A stretch of DNA of 13,904 nt from Schleiferiaceae bacterium (GTDB lineage Bacteria; Bacteroidota; Bacteroidia; Flavobacteriales; Schleiferiaceae), in NCBI GenBank assembly GCA_022424815.1, contig JAKMGS010000040.1:1-13904 (forward strand), given 5' to 3'. Within the stretch, counting starts at the first letter, position 1, and the number at the start of each line of letters is the position of its first letter. The notes under the pieces are model-generated. The model was not told the DNA's origin and made no database searches. It was given only the letters and a program-made list of their open reading frames with translations. Position numbers and translations under genes: made by a program. Of the stretch, positions 7,440 to 13,904 are shown one piece after another.

Positions 7440-9494
7440 ATGAAAAGATTTCTTCCCATCACTCTTGCTGGGGCTCTGGGATTGTTCAGTTGTCAAACCG
7501 ATCTCGTGGATCCCACGGATATTAATATTGTCGCTGAACCCGCCCTGGCCTTCCCATTAGGGAGTGTAAACCTAACCATGGAGCACCTTCTTGCTCCTGA
7601 CGATAGTCTAATCTATAACGATAACGCTACCTACAAAGTGGTCGTAGCCCAAGACAGCGTTTTTGGAATCAACGTGAATGATCTGGTTTCAATTCCTGCT
7701 CAAAGCCCTTCTTCTAGTGCTATTAGCATGGGGACGATTGCGGTGGACAACGTAACAATGTCACAAAGCATTGCACTGGGAGCCATTGCAAGTGATGCAG
7801 GCCTGACCTCTATCACAGCGGCTCACGGATCAAACGCACCATTTCCATCAATGAATGAAAGCAATGTTGGAACATATGGTGGTAGCGGATTTGGTTCATT
7901 TAGCAGTGCTTCCTTTTCGAACGGTACGCTCTCATTGGAATTGACCAACAACTGGCCAGTTCCTGTTTCCCTCGGTGTAGATTTGGTCAATACTTCAACC
8001 GGAAGTACAATCGTATCATACTCTTTGTCTAACGCCAGTGCCAATGGAGGAACGGTAACCGATACAGAATCACTCATGAACAAAACGCTACCGAGTAGCA
8101 TAGGTTTTAAAATCACTTCTTTGACTTCATCTGGCTCTGGGACTTCATTTGTTGGAATTGATACCACGGATAACCTTGTCTTGGATATCTCTTCGGCAGA
8201 TTTGGAAGTATATACTGCAGTGACTCAAATTAACTCTCAAGACATTTCCTCGGATACTCAATACGTTGATTTGAGTACAGGTGGAAGCGAAGAATTAAGA
8301 GAGCTCATGCTCGCGACTGCAAGTTTTGATTACGAATTCACTTCCTCACTCGCGACTGATTTGGAATTGAACTTGAACTTCCCTGGTTCGGACAAAAACG
8401 GTAATGAAATAGATACCACCATTACTATTTCAGCCGGTGCCACGACTACAGGTTCGATCAACATGAACAACACCATTTTGGATCTTACTCAGGACCCCGC
8501 TCAGAACCACAGTAGATTGCCTATTGCAGTTAGCGCTACTCTTTTGGGTTCCACCAGTATGGTAACTGTAGATAGCTCAGATGCGTTGAACATGACCTTT
8601 GAAATGGCCAATCTTCAGTTCGGTCATATTAAAGGTTTCTTCGGCACACAACAGATTACCATTGATCCAGGAGCTGTGGATTTAGCCATTGACTTCCTTG
8701 ATAACTTCGAAGGATCAATCAGTTTTGCGGAACCAAGTATTTCAATGGATGTGACCAATTCTATTGGCCTTCCCATCGAATTGGTCCTAGATTTCGCTTC
8801 TTATAAAGATGGAACCGCTTACGCATTAAACGGCCCTAATTATGTGTTGCCTTACCCTACAACACTGGGCAATACAGCTACGGGAACGTTGAGCTACGAC
8901 AACACTAACTCGTCCATCGTAGATGTCTTCACCCTTCCGAAGGATAGTATTGTATACGGAGGAGAGGTCAATGTAAATCACGATACCGCGACCTTCGGCA
9001 CAGATAACTTTGTGACCAATACATCTTCTATTTCTGGAGATCTTCTCATGGAAATGCCCTTTTACTTTACAGCTGCAGGTTTAGCCTTCGGTGATACTTT
9101 GGCGACGGATATGGACAACGCCAATGCCTTACCTGAGGGCGCTACGTTAGAAAGTGCTAAAATTCTATTACAAACCACCACTACCCTTCCTTTGGACGCC
9201 AACGTTCAGATTAAGTTCTATGATGCTTCATGGAACGAGGTCATGATGAAAGATCTGGGGTTAATGGAAAGTGGTACGCCAGATGCGGCAGGTATCATTA
9301 CCACTGCCAATGCTCTTGATAGTGAATTAGCACTAGATGCTACAGAAGCACTCACATTATTGAACGCTACGCATATTGTCGCAGAAGCTACTATGGACAC
9401 TTACAACGCAGGCAATGATCCTGTGAAGTTGAGGACGGATGCTACATTAAAATTGGACCTAGGGGTTCAATTACAAGTGAAATACGAACTATAA
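7440..9494 (+). CDS. Large putative surface lipoprotein with repeated beta-rich motif
   Basis: I recognise no named family. The 684-residue product begins MKRFLPITLAGALGLFSC, a lipoprotein signal with lipobox LFSC, so Cys18 would be lipidated. The mature part is rich in Ser, Thr, Asn, Asp and Gly with almost no further cysteine, typical of secreted beta-sheet proteins. A motif of two strands separated by N/S-x-P or a similar turn recurs at about 154-183, 288-315, 423-452 and 568-595 (for example LELTNNWPVPVSLGVDL and MDVTNSIGLPIELVLDF), suggesting several Ig-like or LEA14-like domains. The ATG at 7440 is preferred over the in-frame GTG at 7425 because it gives a standard signal peptide. A DUF5723-like outer-membrane protein begins 12 bases downstream, so the two probably act together at the outer membrane. 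Whether it faces outward is unknown; the residues after Cys18 (QTDLVD) are only mildly acidic. Confidence 0.75.
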   Translation: MKRFLPITLAGALGLFSCQTDLVDPTDINIVAEPALAFPLGSVNLTMEHLLAPDDSLIYNDNATYKVVVAQDSVFGINVNDLVSIPAQSPSSSAISMGTIAVDNVTMSQSIALGAIASDAGLTSITAAHGSNAPFPSMNESNVGTYGGSGFGSFSSASFSNGTLSLELTNNWPVPVSLGVDLVNTSTGSTIVSYSLSNASANGGTVTDTESLMNKTLPSSIGFKITSLTSSGSGTSFVGIDTTDNLVLDISSADLEVYTAVTQINSQDISSDTQYVDLSTGGSEELRELMLATASFDYEFTSSLATDLELNLNFPGSDKNGNEIDTTITISAGATTTGSINMNNTILDLTQDPAQNHSRLPIAVSATLLGSTSMVTVDSSDALNMTFEMANLQFGHIKGFFGTQQITIDPGAVDLAIDFLDNFEGSISFAEPSISMDVTNSIGLPIELVLDFASYKDGTAYALNGPNYVLPYPTTLGNTATGTLSYDNTNSSIVDVFTLPKDSIVYGGEVNVNHDTATFGTDNFVTNTSSISGDLLMEMPFYFTAAGLAFGDTLATDMDNANALPEGATLESAKILLQTTTTLPLDANVQIKFYDASWNEVMMKDLGLMESGTPDAAGIITTANALDSELALDATEALTLLNATHIVAEATMDTYNAGNDPVKLRTDATLKLDLGVQLQVKYEL

Positions 9495-9506
9495 ACAGTA
9501 CTGAAG

Positions 9507-11045
9507 ATGAAAAAGATAGCACTACTACTATTGACCATCGTTACTGTTTCTAGTAACGCACAGAACTTGACCACATTCGGTCTATCGGGGAATGCCAACA
9601 ACTTAACGCACAACCCAGCTGCTGATCCATTGACCTCATTCCACCTAAACTACATGGGGCTAAACAATACTCTAGGAATGAATCAAACGGCGGGTGAAAT
9701 TTTCGCCACGACGGATCTTCTAGCAAACTTGAGTAACCTCAATTCGAACGCATTGAGTCTTACCGGAGAAACCAGCATTGATATTTTCCACCTCGGGTTT
9801 AAGGCAGGTAAAAACTATGTTTTCGCCGGCTACACCCAAAATGTTGCCCTTGGATTTGATTTCGATAAGGATCTTGCCCACTTCGCTAAATATGGATTTA
9901 GTGATGGCAATGGTAACTTGAATTTGAACTATCAAGCTGATTTCAGTGACTTCGGTGCAACCCTCGATGTCACGAACGATGTATTCGTAGGATTACAGCG
10001 TTCTTTCATGGAGAACAAGCTACGATTAGGTGTGAGTGCACATCAGATTGGTTATGGATTGGGCATGAGAGTGCAAGCCGATGCATTTAGTATCAACAGT
10101 ACAGCCACGACCATTCCTGGACGCAACAATGTGAATGTGAACTATGACTTCACAATAGCTACAGCTGGTGTATTAGATGCTACCGCAACGACAGATCAAC
10201 TTTCTGATTTGGGTAACGCACTAGCAGCTACAGATGCACTTGTTGCGAGCCTTACTACCCCGGCAAACAGCACAACGGCCTTTACCGTGGGAGCAAATTA
10301 CAAACCTATCGATAAGCTTAGCCTACAGTTTAGTATGAGTGGCTTGGGAGCCTCTCCTATTGCCATTTCAACAGATGTAGCAAAGCGTCTTGCAGGAGGT
10401 GTCGCCATTGACGGCTTCGAGTACATCAGCAATGCAACAGATACACTTGGTGCTGCTGTACGCAACGAGGTACAGAGCTTTACAGAAGATATTTCAAATG
10501 GCCTTAACACAAATCTAGAGAACACCACCTTCAGCTACGAATATGCGGTACCACAAGTAACCAATGCAGCAATGAACTATCACCTTAAAGGCCAAACCTA
10601 TGTTGGTGTTCATTACACAAGCCGCACAAACTCCTTTACAGATTATGAGTACTTAGGGTTGACCTCTTTGTTGTGGTTGCACAAAAACATTCAATTAAAG
10701 GGTGCTTACTACCTGACCATGAATGAGAATAACGCAGACCTAATCACAACCGCATTGCAATTTAGAGTTACGCCACTTTTACAGGTATACGTTGGAAGCA
10801 CTACAACTGGCGATATAGCAACAGTTGCGGCTAATTCCAGCGAATCTATAATGGTAGGTGCTGCCACTCAAGGAGTGAACATTACTGCAGGAGCCAGCAT
10901 GGTATTCTTTGATAAGCGATTTAAGAAAAACAAAAAGGAAAAAGCCGAAAAGAAAGGTGAAGATGCTACGACTCTTTCTCCTGAAGAGGTCAAAAAGGTT
11001 GATGATGCACATAGCAATAGCGACACCGTCAAGAAGAATAAATAA
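9507..11045 (+). CDS. DUF5723-like outer-membrane beta-barrel protein with charged C-terminal tail
   Basis: The 512-residue protein starts with a clean signal peptide (MKKIALLLLTIVTVSSNA, likely cut before Q19). The mature start, LTTFGLSGNANNLTHNPAAD, has the NPA element near the N-terminus typical of Bacteroidota PorV/FadL-like and DUF5723 barrels. Alternating aromatic/glycine strands follow, such as FHLGFKAGKNYVFAGYTQNV and LRLGVSAHQIGYGLGMRVQ, and YHLKGQTYVGVHYTSRTNSF near the C-terminus. After the last strand (ASMVFFDKRF) there is an unusual tail of about 40 residues rich in Lys and Glu, probably periplasmic. The function of DUF5723 is not established. It sits 12 bases after the lipoprotein gene and is followed by a strong terminator, so the pair forms one transcription unit. 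The barrel call is good; the exact family is less certain. Confidence 0.7.
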   Translation: MKKIALLLLTIVTVSSNAQNLTTFGLSGNANNLTHNPAADPLTSFHLNYMGLNNTLGMNQTAGEIFATTDLLANLSNLNSNALSLTGETSIDIFHLGFKAGKNYVFAGYTQNVALGFDFDKDLAHFAKYGFSDGNGNLNLNYQADFSDFGATLDVTNDVFVGLQRSFMENKLRLGVSAHQIGYGLGMRVQADAFSINSTATTIPGRNNVNVNYDFTIATAGVLDATATTDQLSDLGNALAATDALVASLTTPANSTTAFTVGANYKPIDKLSLQFSMSGLGASPIAISTDVAKRLAGGVAIDGFEYISNATDTLGAAVRNEVQSFTEDISNGLNTNLENTTFSYEYAVPQVTNAAMNYHLKGQTYVGVHYTSRTNSFTDYEYLGLTSLLWLHKNIQLKGAYYLTMNENNADLITTALQFRVTPLLQVYVGSTTTGDIATVAANSSESIMVGAATQGVNITAGASMVFFDKRFKKNKKEKAEKKGEDATTLSPEEVKKVDDAHSNSDTVKKNK

Positions 11046-11060
11046 ATTCTCATATTGAAT

Positions 11061-11090
11061 AAAAAAGCCCGGTGGAGCCGGGCTTTTTTA
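11061..11090. terminator. Bidirectional intrinsic terminator between convergent genes
   Basis: AAAAAAGCCCGG (11061-11072) pairs perfectly with CCGGGCTTTTTT (11078-11089) around the 5-base loop TGGAG. The A-tract on one side and T-tract on the other make it work in both directions. It lies 15 bases after the outer-membrane protein stop, and the stop codon of the minus-strand DUF58 gene (11088-11090) is built into its T-run. Confidence 0.95.
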
Positions 11091-11942
11091 TGCTAATAAT
11101 TTTCTCAATAGTACGACAGGATCTTCGTCCACATTGAGCGCATCTATGGATATCCCTGCCCCTCTTGAAGTAAGCTCCAAGGTGGAGAGTTGCTCCTTAC
11201 AAAAATTCGTATATCGGTGTACTTCCTCTTCAGTGAGGTAGGTCTTCTTTCTTGTTTCGTAATCAATCACCTGGTGACCGGATAAACCTTTACCATCTAT
11301 TTCAAACTGCTCGCTGTACATCAGAATCAACCTTACATAATGATTGGTATGTTTGAATTTTGCAAGCGACTGAACCAATGCAGCTACATCTTCATGATAG
11401 ATATCTGTAAAAATCAGAATCTGACTACGATTAGGTAACCTAGAATGTAGAGTTTCGAGCTGTTCTAAAAAAATCTCATTGCCGATTTGACGCTCTTGTA
11501 AACCCCGGATGTTGTTAAGGAGGAGCTGAATGTTTTCCTCTTTATTAGAGCTTTCAAAGAATTGGGCAGCGGCATCATTCACCTCAAACAATCCTAACGC
11601 ATCACGTTGCTTCTGCAGTAAGGATGCGATTAGAGTGATCACTTGAACGGTACGCTCCCACTTCCCTGCGTCTTCATTCGGGTAATACATGCTCGAACTA
11701 GAATCCAATACGAAGAATGTTCTCATATTCGATTCTGCCTCATACAACTTGGTAAGAAAGCGATCCGTCTTCGCATACACGGACCAATCAATGTGTTTGG
11801 GAGAATCACCCGGTACATACTGACGGTGCTGGGCAAATTCTACGCTGTAACCAAAATCAGGGCTGCGGTGCAGCCCTGACATGAAGCCCTGAACACGTTC
11901 TTGTGCCCACCAATACAAGTCATTAATTTGGTCAGTATCCAC
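11088..11942 (-). CDS. DUF58 protein with vWA-like metal-binding motif
   Basis: The 284-residue protein carries the DUF58 core GYSVEFAQHRQYVPGD (31-46) followed by KHIDWSVYAKTDRFLTKLYE (49-68), and a vWA-type MIDAS motif DSSSS (80-84), with FTD (178-180) as a likely second metal-site element. DUF58 proteins usually work with MoxR AAA+ ATPases, possibly as chaperone or metal-insertion modules, but no moxR or BatA-type gene is seen here. The start is GTG at 11942, sharing one base with the upstream stop (TAGTG). Residues 6-30 (INDLYWWAQERVQGFMSGLHRS) fit the normal family N-terminus, so the internal ATG at codon 21 is not the start. No membrane helices are evident; it is probably cytoplasmic. 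It is the last gene of a three-gene operon with two small helical proteins. Confidence 0.9.
   Translation of the reverse strand: MDTDQINDLYWWAQERVQGFMSGLHRSPDFGYSVEFAQHRQYVPGDSPKHIDWSVYAKTDRFLTKLYEAESNMRTFFVLDSSSSMYYPNEDAGKWERTVQVITLIASLLQKQRDALGLFEVNDAAAQFFESSNKEENIQLLLNNIRGLQERQIGNEIFLEQLETLHSRLPNRSQILIFTDIYHEDVAALVQSLAKFKHTNHYVRLILMYSEQFEIDGKGLSGHQVIDYETRKKTYLTEEEVHRYTNFCKEQLSTLELTSRGAGISIDALNVDEDPVVLLRKLLA
11857..11879 (-). repeat. 10-bp perfect hairpin with trailing T-run inside the DUF58 gene
   Basis: On the minus strand TCAGGGCTGC, loop ACC, then GCAGCCCTGA, pair perfectly over 10 bp; TTTT follows directly. It covers codons 22-29 of the DUF58 gene. The shape resembles an intrinsic terminator with a short T-tract, so premature termination or attenuation is possible; it may also be chance. 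Confidence 0.55.
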
Positions 11943-12355
11943 TAGCTATGTTCTATTTTTTTTCTTGCCCATGAAGATAAGGTGATGTAATCAACTGGAA
12001 CCTCAGTATCAATAAGTTCAATTACCAATTGTATTCTCCATTGCAATAAACGAATTCGCTCGATCAATTCATTTGGAAACCCTCCGCGAATCATTCTCAC
12101 TTTGTTCGCAATTCTTATATGTTCCAGCAAAAGAGTCAATCTCTTTACAGCATTCTGGTAATAATTAATAAATGTATGACCGAAACGAGCCCCTACTCCA
12201 AGATCTAAGTCATTGCAAATGGCGATAATATCATCCTTTATTTTGAATGCTAGATTGAATGTTCCATTGCTGTGATATCCGCGTGTAATATCTTGAATAG
12301 CCCTATTAATAGCCAATGATTCTTGATATATGGGTTGTGATATGTGTGTCTGCAT
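11942..12355 (-). CDS. Small basic helical-bundle protein (possible S23/bAvd-like four-helix fold)
   Basis: Not recognised by motif. The 137 residues appear almost entirely helical, with likely helices near 9-27, 33-50, 57-87 and 93-118 and a short C-terminal tail. Loops occur at GYHSNG, DLGVG and RGGFP. The spacing (helix - FKIKDDIIAIC - loop - a long third helix - G/P loop - fourth helix) recalls the S23 '23S rRNA intervening-sequence' / bAvd four-helix bundle, but no diagnostic sequence signature is kept. By my count it has about 17 Lys/Arg against 14 Asp/Glu. There is no signal peptide or membrane segment. It starts 6 bases after the upstream gene's stop and its TAG shares one base with the DUF58 GTG start, so it is probably translated together with that gene. 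No reverse transcriptase or template repeat is nearby, arguing against a retroelement accessory role. Confidence 0.72.
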   Translation of the reverse strand: MQTHISQPIYQESLAINRAIQDITRGYHSNGTFNLAFKIKDDIIAICNDLDLGVGARFGHTFINYYQNAVKRLTLLLEHIRIANKVRMIRGGFPNELIERIRLLQWRIQLVIELIDTEVPVDYITLSSWARKKIEHS

Positions 12356-12361
12356 GTTAGT

Positions 12362-12748
12362 CTAGTTTGAAATCTGTAGGGATTGAATTTGGAATCTGTA
12401 GATCCTCATCTGACCTACTTCTTCTTGTAATTGATAATAGAGTTCATTTATTTCTTGGAGAACGTTCTCAATACCAGGGAACTCCATCCCCTCCTGTATA
12501 ATGATTTGTAATAAGGTCTTGAATTCTATGATTTGGTGTAGCAGAAAGTCATAAGACAAAATGTGTTGTTCCAATGGACCCTGTTCGTTGAATTCGCAAA
12601 TTGCGTTCGTCATGTATGAATGACATCTTAACAGGCTATCATAGACCGGTTCTCCTTTTAAATCATGGAAATACGTTAAAACCCTATGTGCTGATTGTTG
12701 AAGGTAAAAAGTGGATTTGCTTTGAATTAAGTGAGTATTACTATACAT
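12362..12748 (-). CDS. Small acidic helical-bundle protein, possible diverged paralogue of its neighbour
   Basis: Not recognised. The 128 residues look all-helical: about 12-30, 35-55, 59-86 and 92-122, with turns at KGEP, EQGP and EGMEFPG. It resembles the downstream protein in helix layout, in an AIC tripeptide in helix two, and in an LL-x-I stretch followed by an FP-containing loop, but identity is low. It is strongly acidic (about 15 Asp/Glu versus 7 Lys/Arg) and rich in Gln and Tyr, opposite in charge to its neighbour. The only available start is ATG 12748; upstream the frame has no ATG, GTG or TTG before a stop. It is first in the three-gene minus-strand operon ending with DUF58. Partnering with the basic neighbour is an inference. 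No signal peptide is evident. Confidence 0.68.
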   Translation of the reverse strand: MYSNTHLIQSKSTFYLQQSAHRVLTYFHDLKGEPVYDSLLRCHSYMTNAICEFNEQGPLEQHILSYDFLLHQIIEFKTLLQIIIQEGMEFPGIENVLQEINELYYQLQEEVGQMRIYRFQIQSLQISN

Positions 12749-12808
12749 GGTTAATAGTCTTAGAATGTTTAAACGTTTTTGAAGGTTTATTTGATTCTTA
12801 AGTGAGTA
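12727..12808. repeat. Short imperfect direct repeat at the operon start
   Basis: The 11-mer TTAAGTGAGTA occurs at 12727-12737 (inside the first codons of the acidic helical gene) and again at 12798-12808 in the intergenic region, 71 bases apart. Flanking bases are also similar (ATTACTAT versus CTAATTACTG on one side). It could be a regulator site or a relic of a small duplication. Confidence 0.4.
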
Positions 12809-12950
12809 CTAATTACTGTTGTCGGAAATAGTGGTATTCAAGAAATTGGCCATTTGCATTTAGTTGTATCTCCATATTGATATTGATTTTGTTTGTTTTT
12901 AAAATTACGTGCTATTCAAGGAAAAAATTGTTGGATTGGAAAACTTTAGG

Positions 12951-12959
12951 TTATCCACA
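12951..12959 (+). promoter_or_regulatory. Consensus DnaA box upstream of the heptose kinase gene
   Basis: TTATCCACA matches the high-affinity DnaA box exactly, 17 bases before the ATG at 12977. Only one copy was seen in the divergent intergenic region, so it is not an origin. It could be a DnaA-regulated promoter element or chance. Confidence 0.35.
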
Positions 12960-12976
12960 ATACCTATTTTAGGGCC

Positions 12977-13904
12977 ATGATTATCACCAAGACCCCATTC
13001 CGCATATCCTTTGTTGGCGGCGGTAGTGACTTACCTGCCTTCTTCGAAAAACAGAAAGGTGCCGTGCTCAGTACAAGCATTAATAAATACATGTACATCA
13101 GCACGCACCAGTACTTCGAAGCTGATAAAATACGGTGTAAGTACTCTCGGACAGAGACTGTTGGGGATGTCAAAGAATTAAAGCACCCTATCCTGAAAAC
13201 TGTGCTGAGTGATTTTAATCTCAATGGCATAGAGGTAAGTTCCATTGCTGATATTCCTGGCGGTACAGGTATGGGCAGTAGCTCAAGCTTCACAGTGGGC
13301 CTCCTCCATAATCTGAATACTTACATCGGAAAGGAGGTAAGCAAGGAGGAATTGGGTGCAGGTGCGTGTCGTATCGAAATTGAGCTATTAGGCGAACCCA
13401 TTGGGAAACAGGATCAATACGCGGCGGCCTACGGGGGCTTGAACGTCATTGAGTTCAATCCGGACGGCACAGTGACTGTAAGTCCAGTCAATATTAGTGA
13501 TGATATCAGGGACCAATTAGACCAAAACCTTAAACTTTACTATTTGGGCAATCAGCGTTCTGCGAGCGCCATTCTTTCCGAGCAAAAGAAAAACACCTCT
13601 GCCGAAGATAAATTCAAGGCCTTGGAGCATATGGTGAGCCTAGTATACAAACTTCGAGACAGTTTGGAAGCAGGTAATTTGGATGATTTTGGCGCCTTGA
13701 TGCATGAGAATTGGTTGCTTAAGCAGCAGCTCGCTTCAGGTATTGCCACCCCACAAATCACTGAAACTTATGATGCTGGCTTAAAAGCGGGCGCCTTAGG
13801 CGGTAAGTTGTTGGGAGCCGGTGGTGGGGGTTTTATGTTGTTCTATGCCCCTGTTGATGTGCATGAAGCACTGGATCTGGCCATGGAAAGTGTAGGGGCT
13901 ACTC
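12977..13904 (+). CDS. hddA: GHMP kinase, D-glycero-D-manno-heptose-7-phosphate kinase-like (3' partial)
   Basis: HddA phosphorylates heptose 7-phosphate at C1 on the way to GDP-heptose for surface glycans. The frame is open from ATG 12977 to the window end (309 codons). MIITKTPFRISFVGGGSDLP (1-20) is the characteristic HddA-type N-terminus; IPGGTGMGSSSSF (93-105) is GHMP motif 2, the phosphate loop; GEPIGKQDQYAAAYGG (about 144-159) carries the conserved GKQDQYAAAYGG block; GAGGGGF (280-286) is GHMP motif 3. About 30 residues are probably missing. Upstream in frame there is a TAG at 12947-12949 and no other ATG, fixing the start. It diverges from the helical-protein/DUF58 operon across 228 bases. 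GHMP family membership is certain; the heptose substrate is inferred from the N-terminal pattern, and fucose-type kinases are relatives. Confidence 0.88.
   Translation, partial: MIITKTPFRISFVGGGSDLPAFFEKQKGAVLSTSINKYMYISTHQYFEADKIRCKYSRTETVGDVKELKHPILKTVLSDFNLNGIEVSSIADIPGGTGMGSSSSFTVGLLHNLNTYIGKEVSKEELGAGACRIEIELLGEPIGKQDQYAAAYGGLNVIEFNPDGTVTVSPVNISDDIRDQLDQNLKLYYLGNQRSASAILSEQKKNTSAEDKFKALEHMVSLVYKLRDSLEAGNLDDFGALMHENWLLKQQLASGIATPQITETYDAGLKAGALGGKLLGAGGGGFMLFYAPVDVHEALDLAMESVGAT

Noticed and set aside
11942..12748. Diversity-generating retroelement (bAvd-like accessory protein)
   Set aside because: The helical proteins recall the Avd fold, but there is no reverse transcriptase, template repeat or variable repeat in the window.
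11942..12748. Toxin-antitoxin pair
   Set aside because: Two small adjacent genes of opposite charge are suggestive, but neither shows a known toxin or antitoxin motif, and they are coupled to DUF58.
12749..12976. Divergent promoters in the intergenic region
   Set aside because: Promoters must exist here, but no TTTG plus TAnnTTTG pair with proper spacing was found on either strand, so none is placed.
12964..13293. Minus-strand open frame of 109 codons opposite hddA
   Set aside because: It is antisense to a clear GHMP kinase with conserved motifs and has no family-like features.

Overview
The window looks like chromosomal DNA of a Bacteroidota bacterium, probably a marine Flavobacteriales member (Schleiferiaceae/Cryomorphaceae-like; the family is a guess). 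The support is: moderate-to-low GC, A-rich rather than strong Shine-Dalgarno leaders, the run ftsK-lolA-lptF/G-ribB that I recall from flavobacterial genomes, a long Bacteroidota-type LptF/G permease, and a lipoprotein followed by a DUF5723-like outer-membrane protein. No tRNA, rRNA, CRISPR array, insertion sequence or integrase was seen.

Region 1 (1-7375, plus strand) is a tightly packed envelope/division operon. It runs: 3' part of ftsK, a LolA-like lipoprotein chaperone, an LptF/LptG-family permease, a GT4-like and a GT2 glycosyltransferase, ribB with a decayed GTP cyclohydrolase II domain, and a six-helix membrane protein that resembles the membrane half of an ABC flippase without its ATPase. 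From lptF/G to the membrane protein every neighbouring pair overlaps (11, 13, 11 and 4 bases), so the two glycosyltransferases and the membrane protein look translationally coupled to old housekeeping genes.

Region 2 (7440-11045, plus strand) is a pair: a 684-residue lipoprotein containing four copies of a weak beta-sandwich-like motif, and a DUF5723-like outer-membrane protein with a charged C-terminal tail. It ends in a strong bidirectional terminator (11061-11090) shared with the convergent operon.

Region 3 (11088-12748, minus strand) is a three-gene operon: two small all-helical proteins that resemble each other weakly but carry opposite net charge, then a DUF58/vWA-like protein. No MoxR ATPase is present locally. 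This is the least explained part of the window. The DUF58 gene also has a 10-bp perfect hairpin followed by TTTT about 60 bases into its coding sequence.

Region 4 (12749-13904) is a 228-base divergent intergenic region containing a consensus DnaA box, followed by the start of a GHMP kinase of the HddA (heptose-7-phosphate kinase) type that runs off the window.
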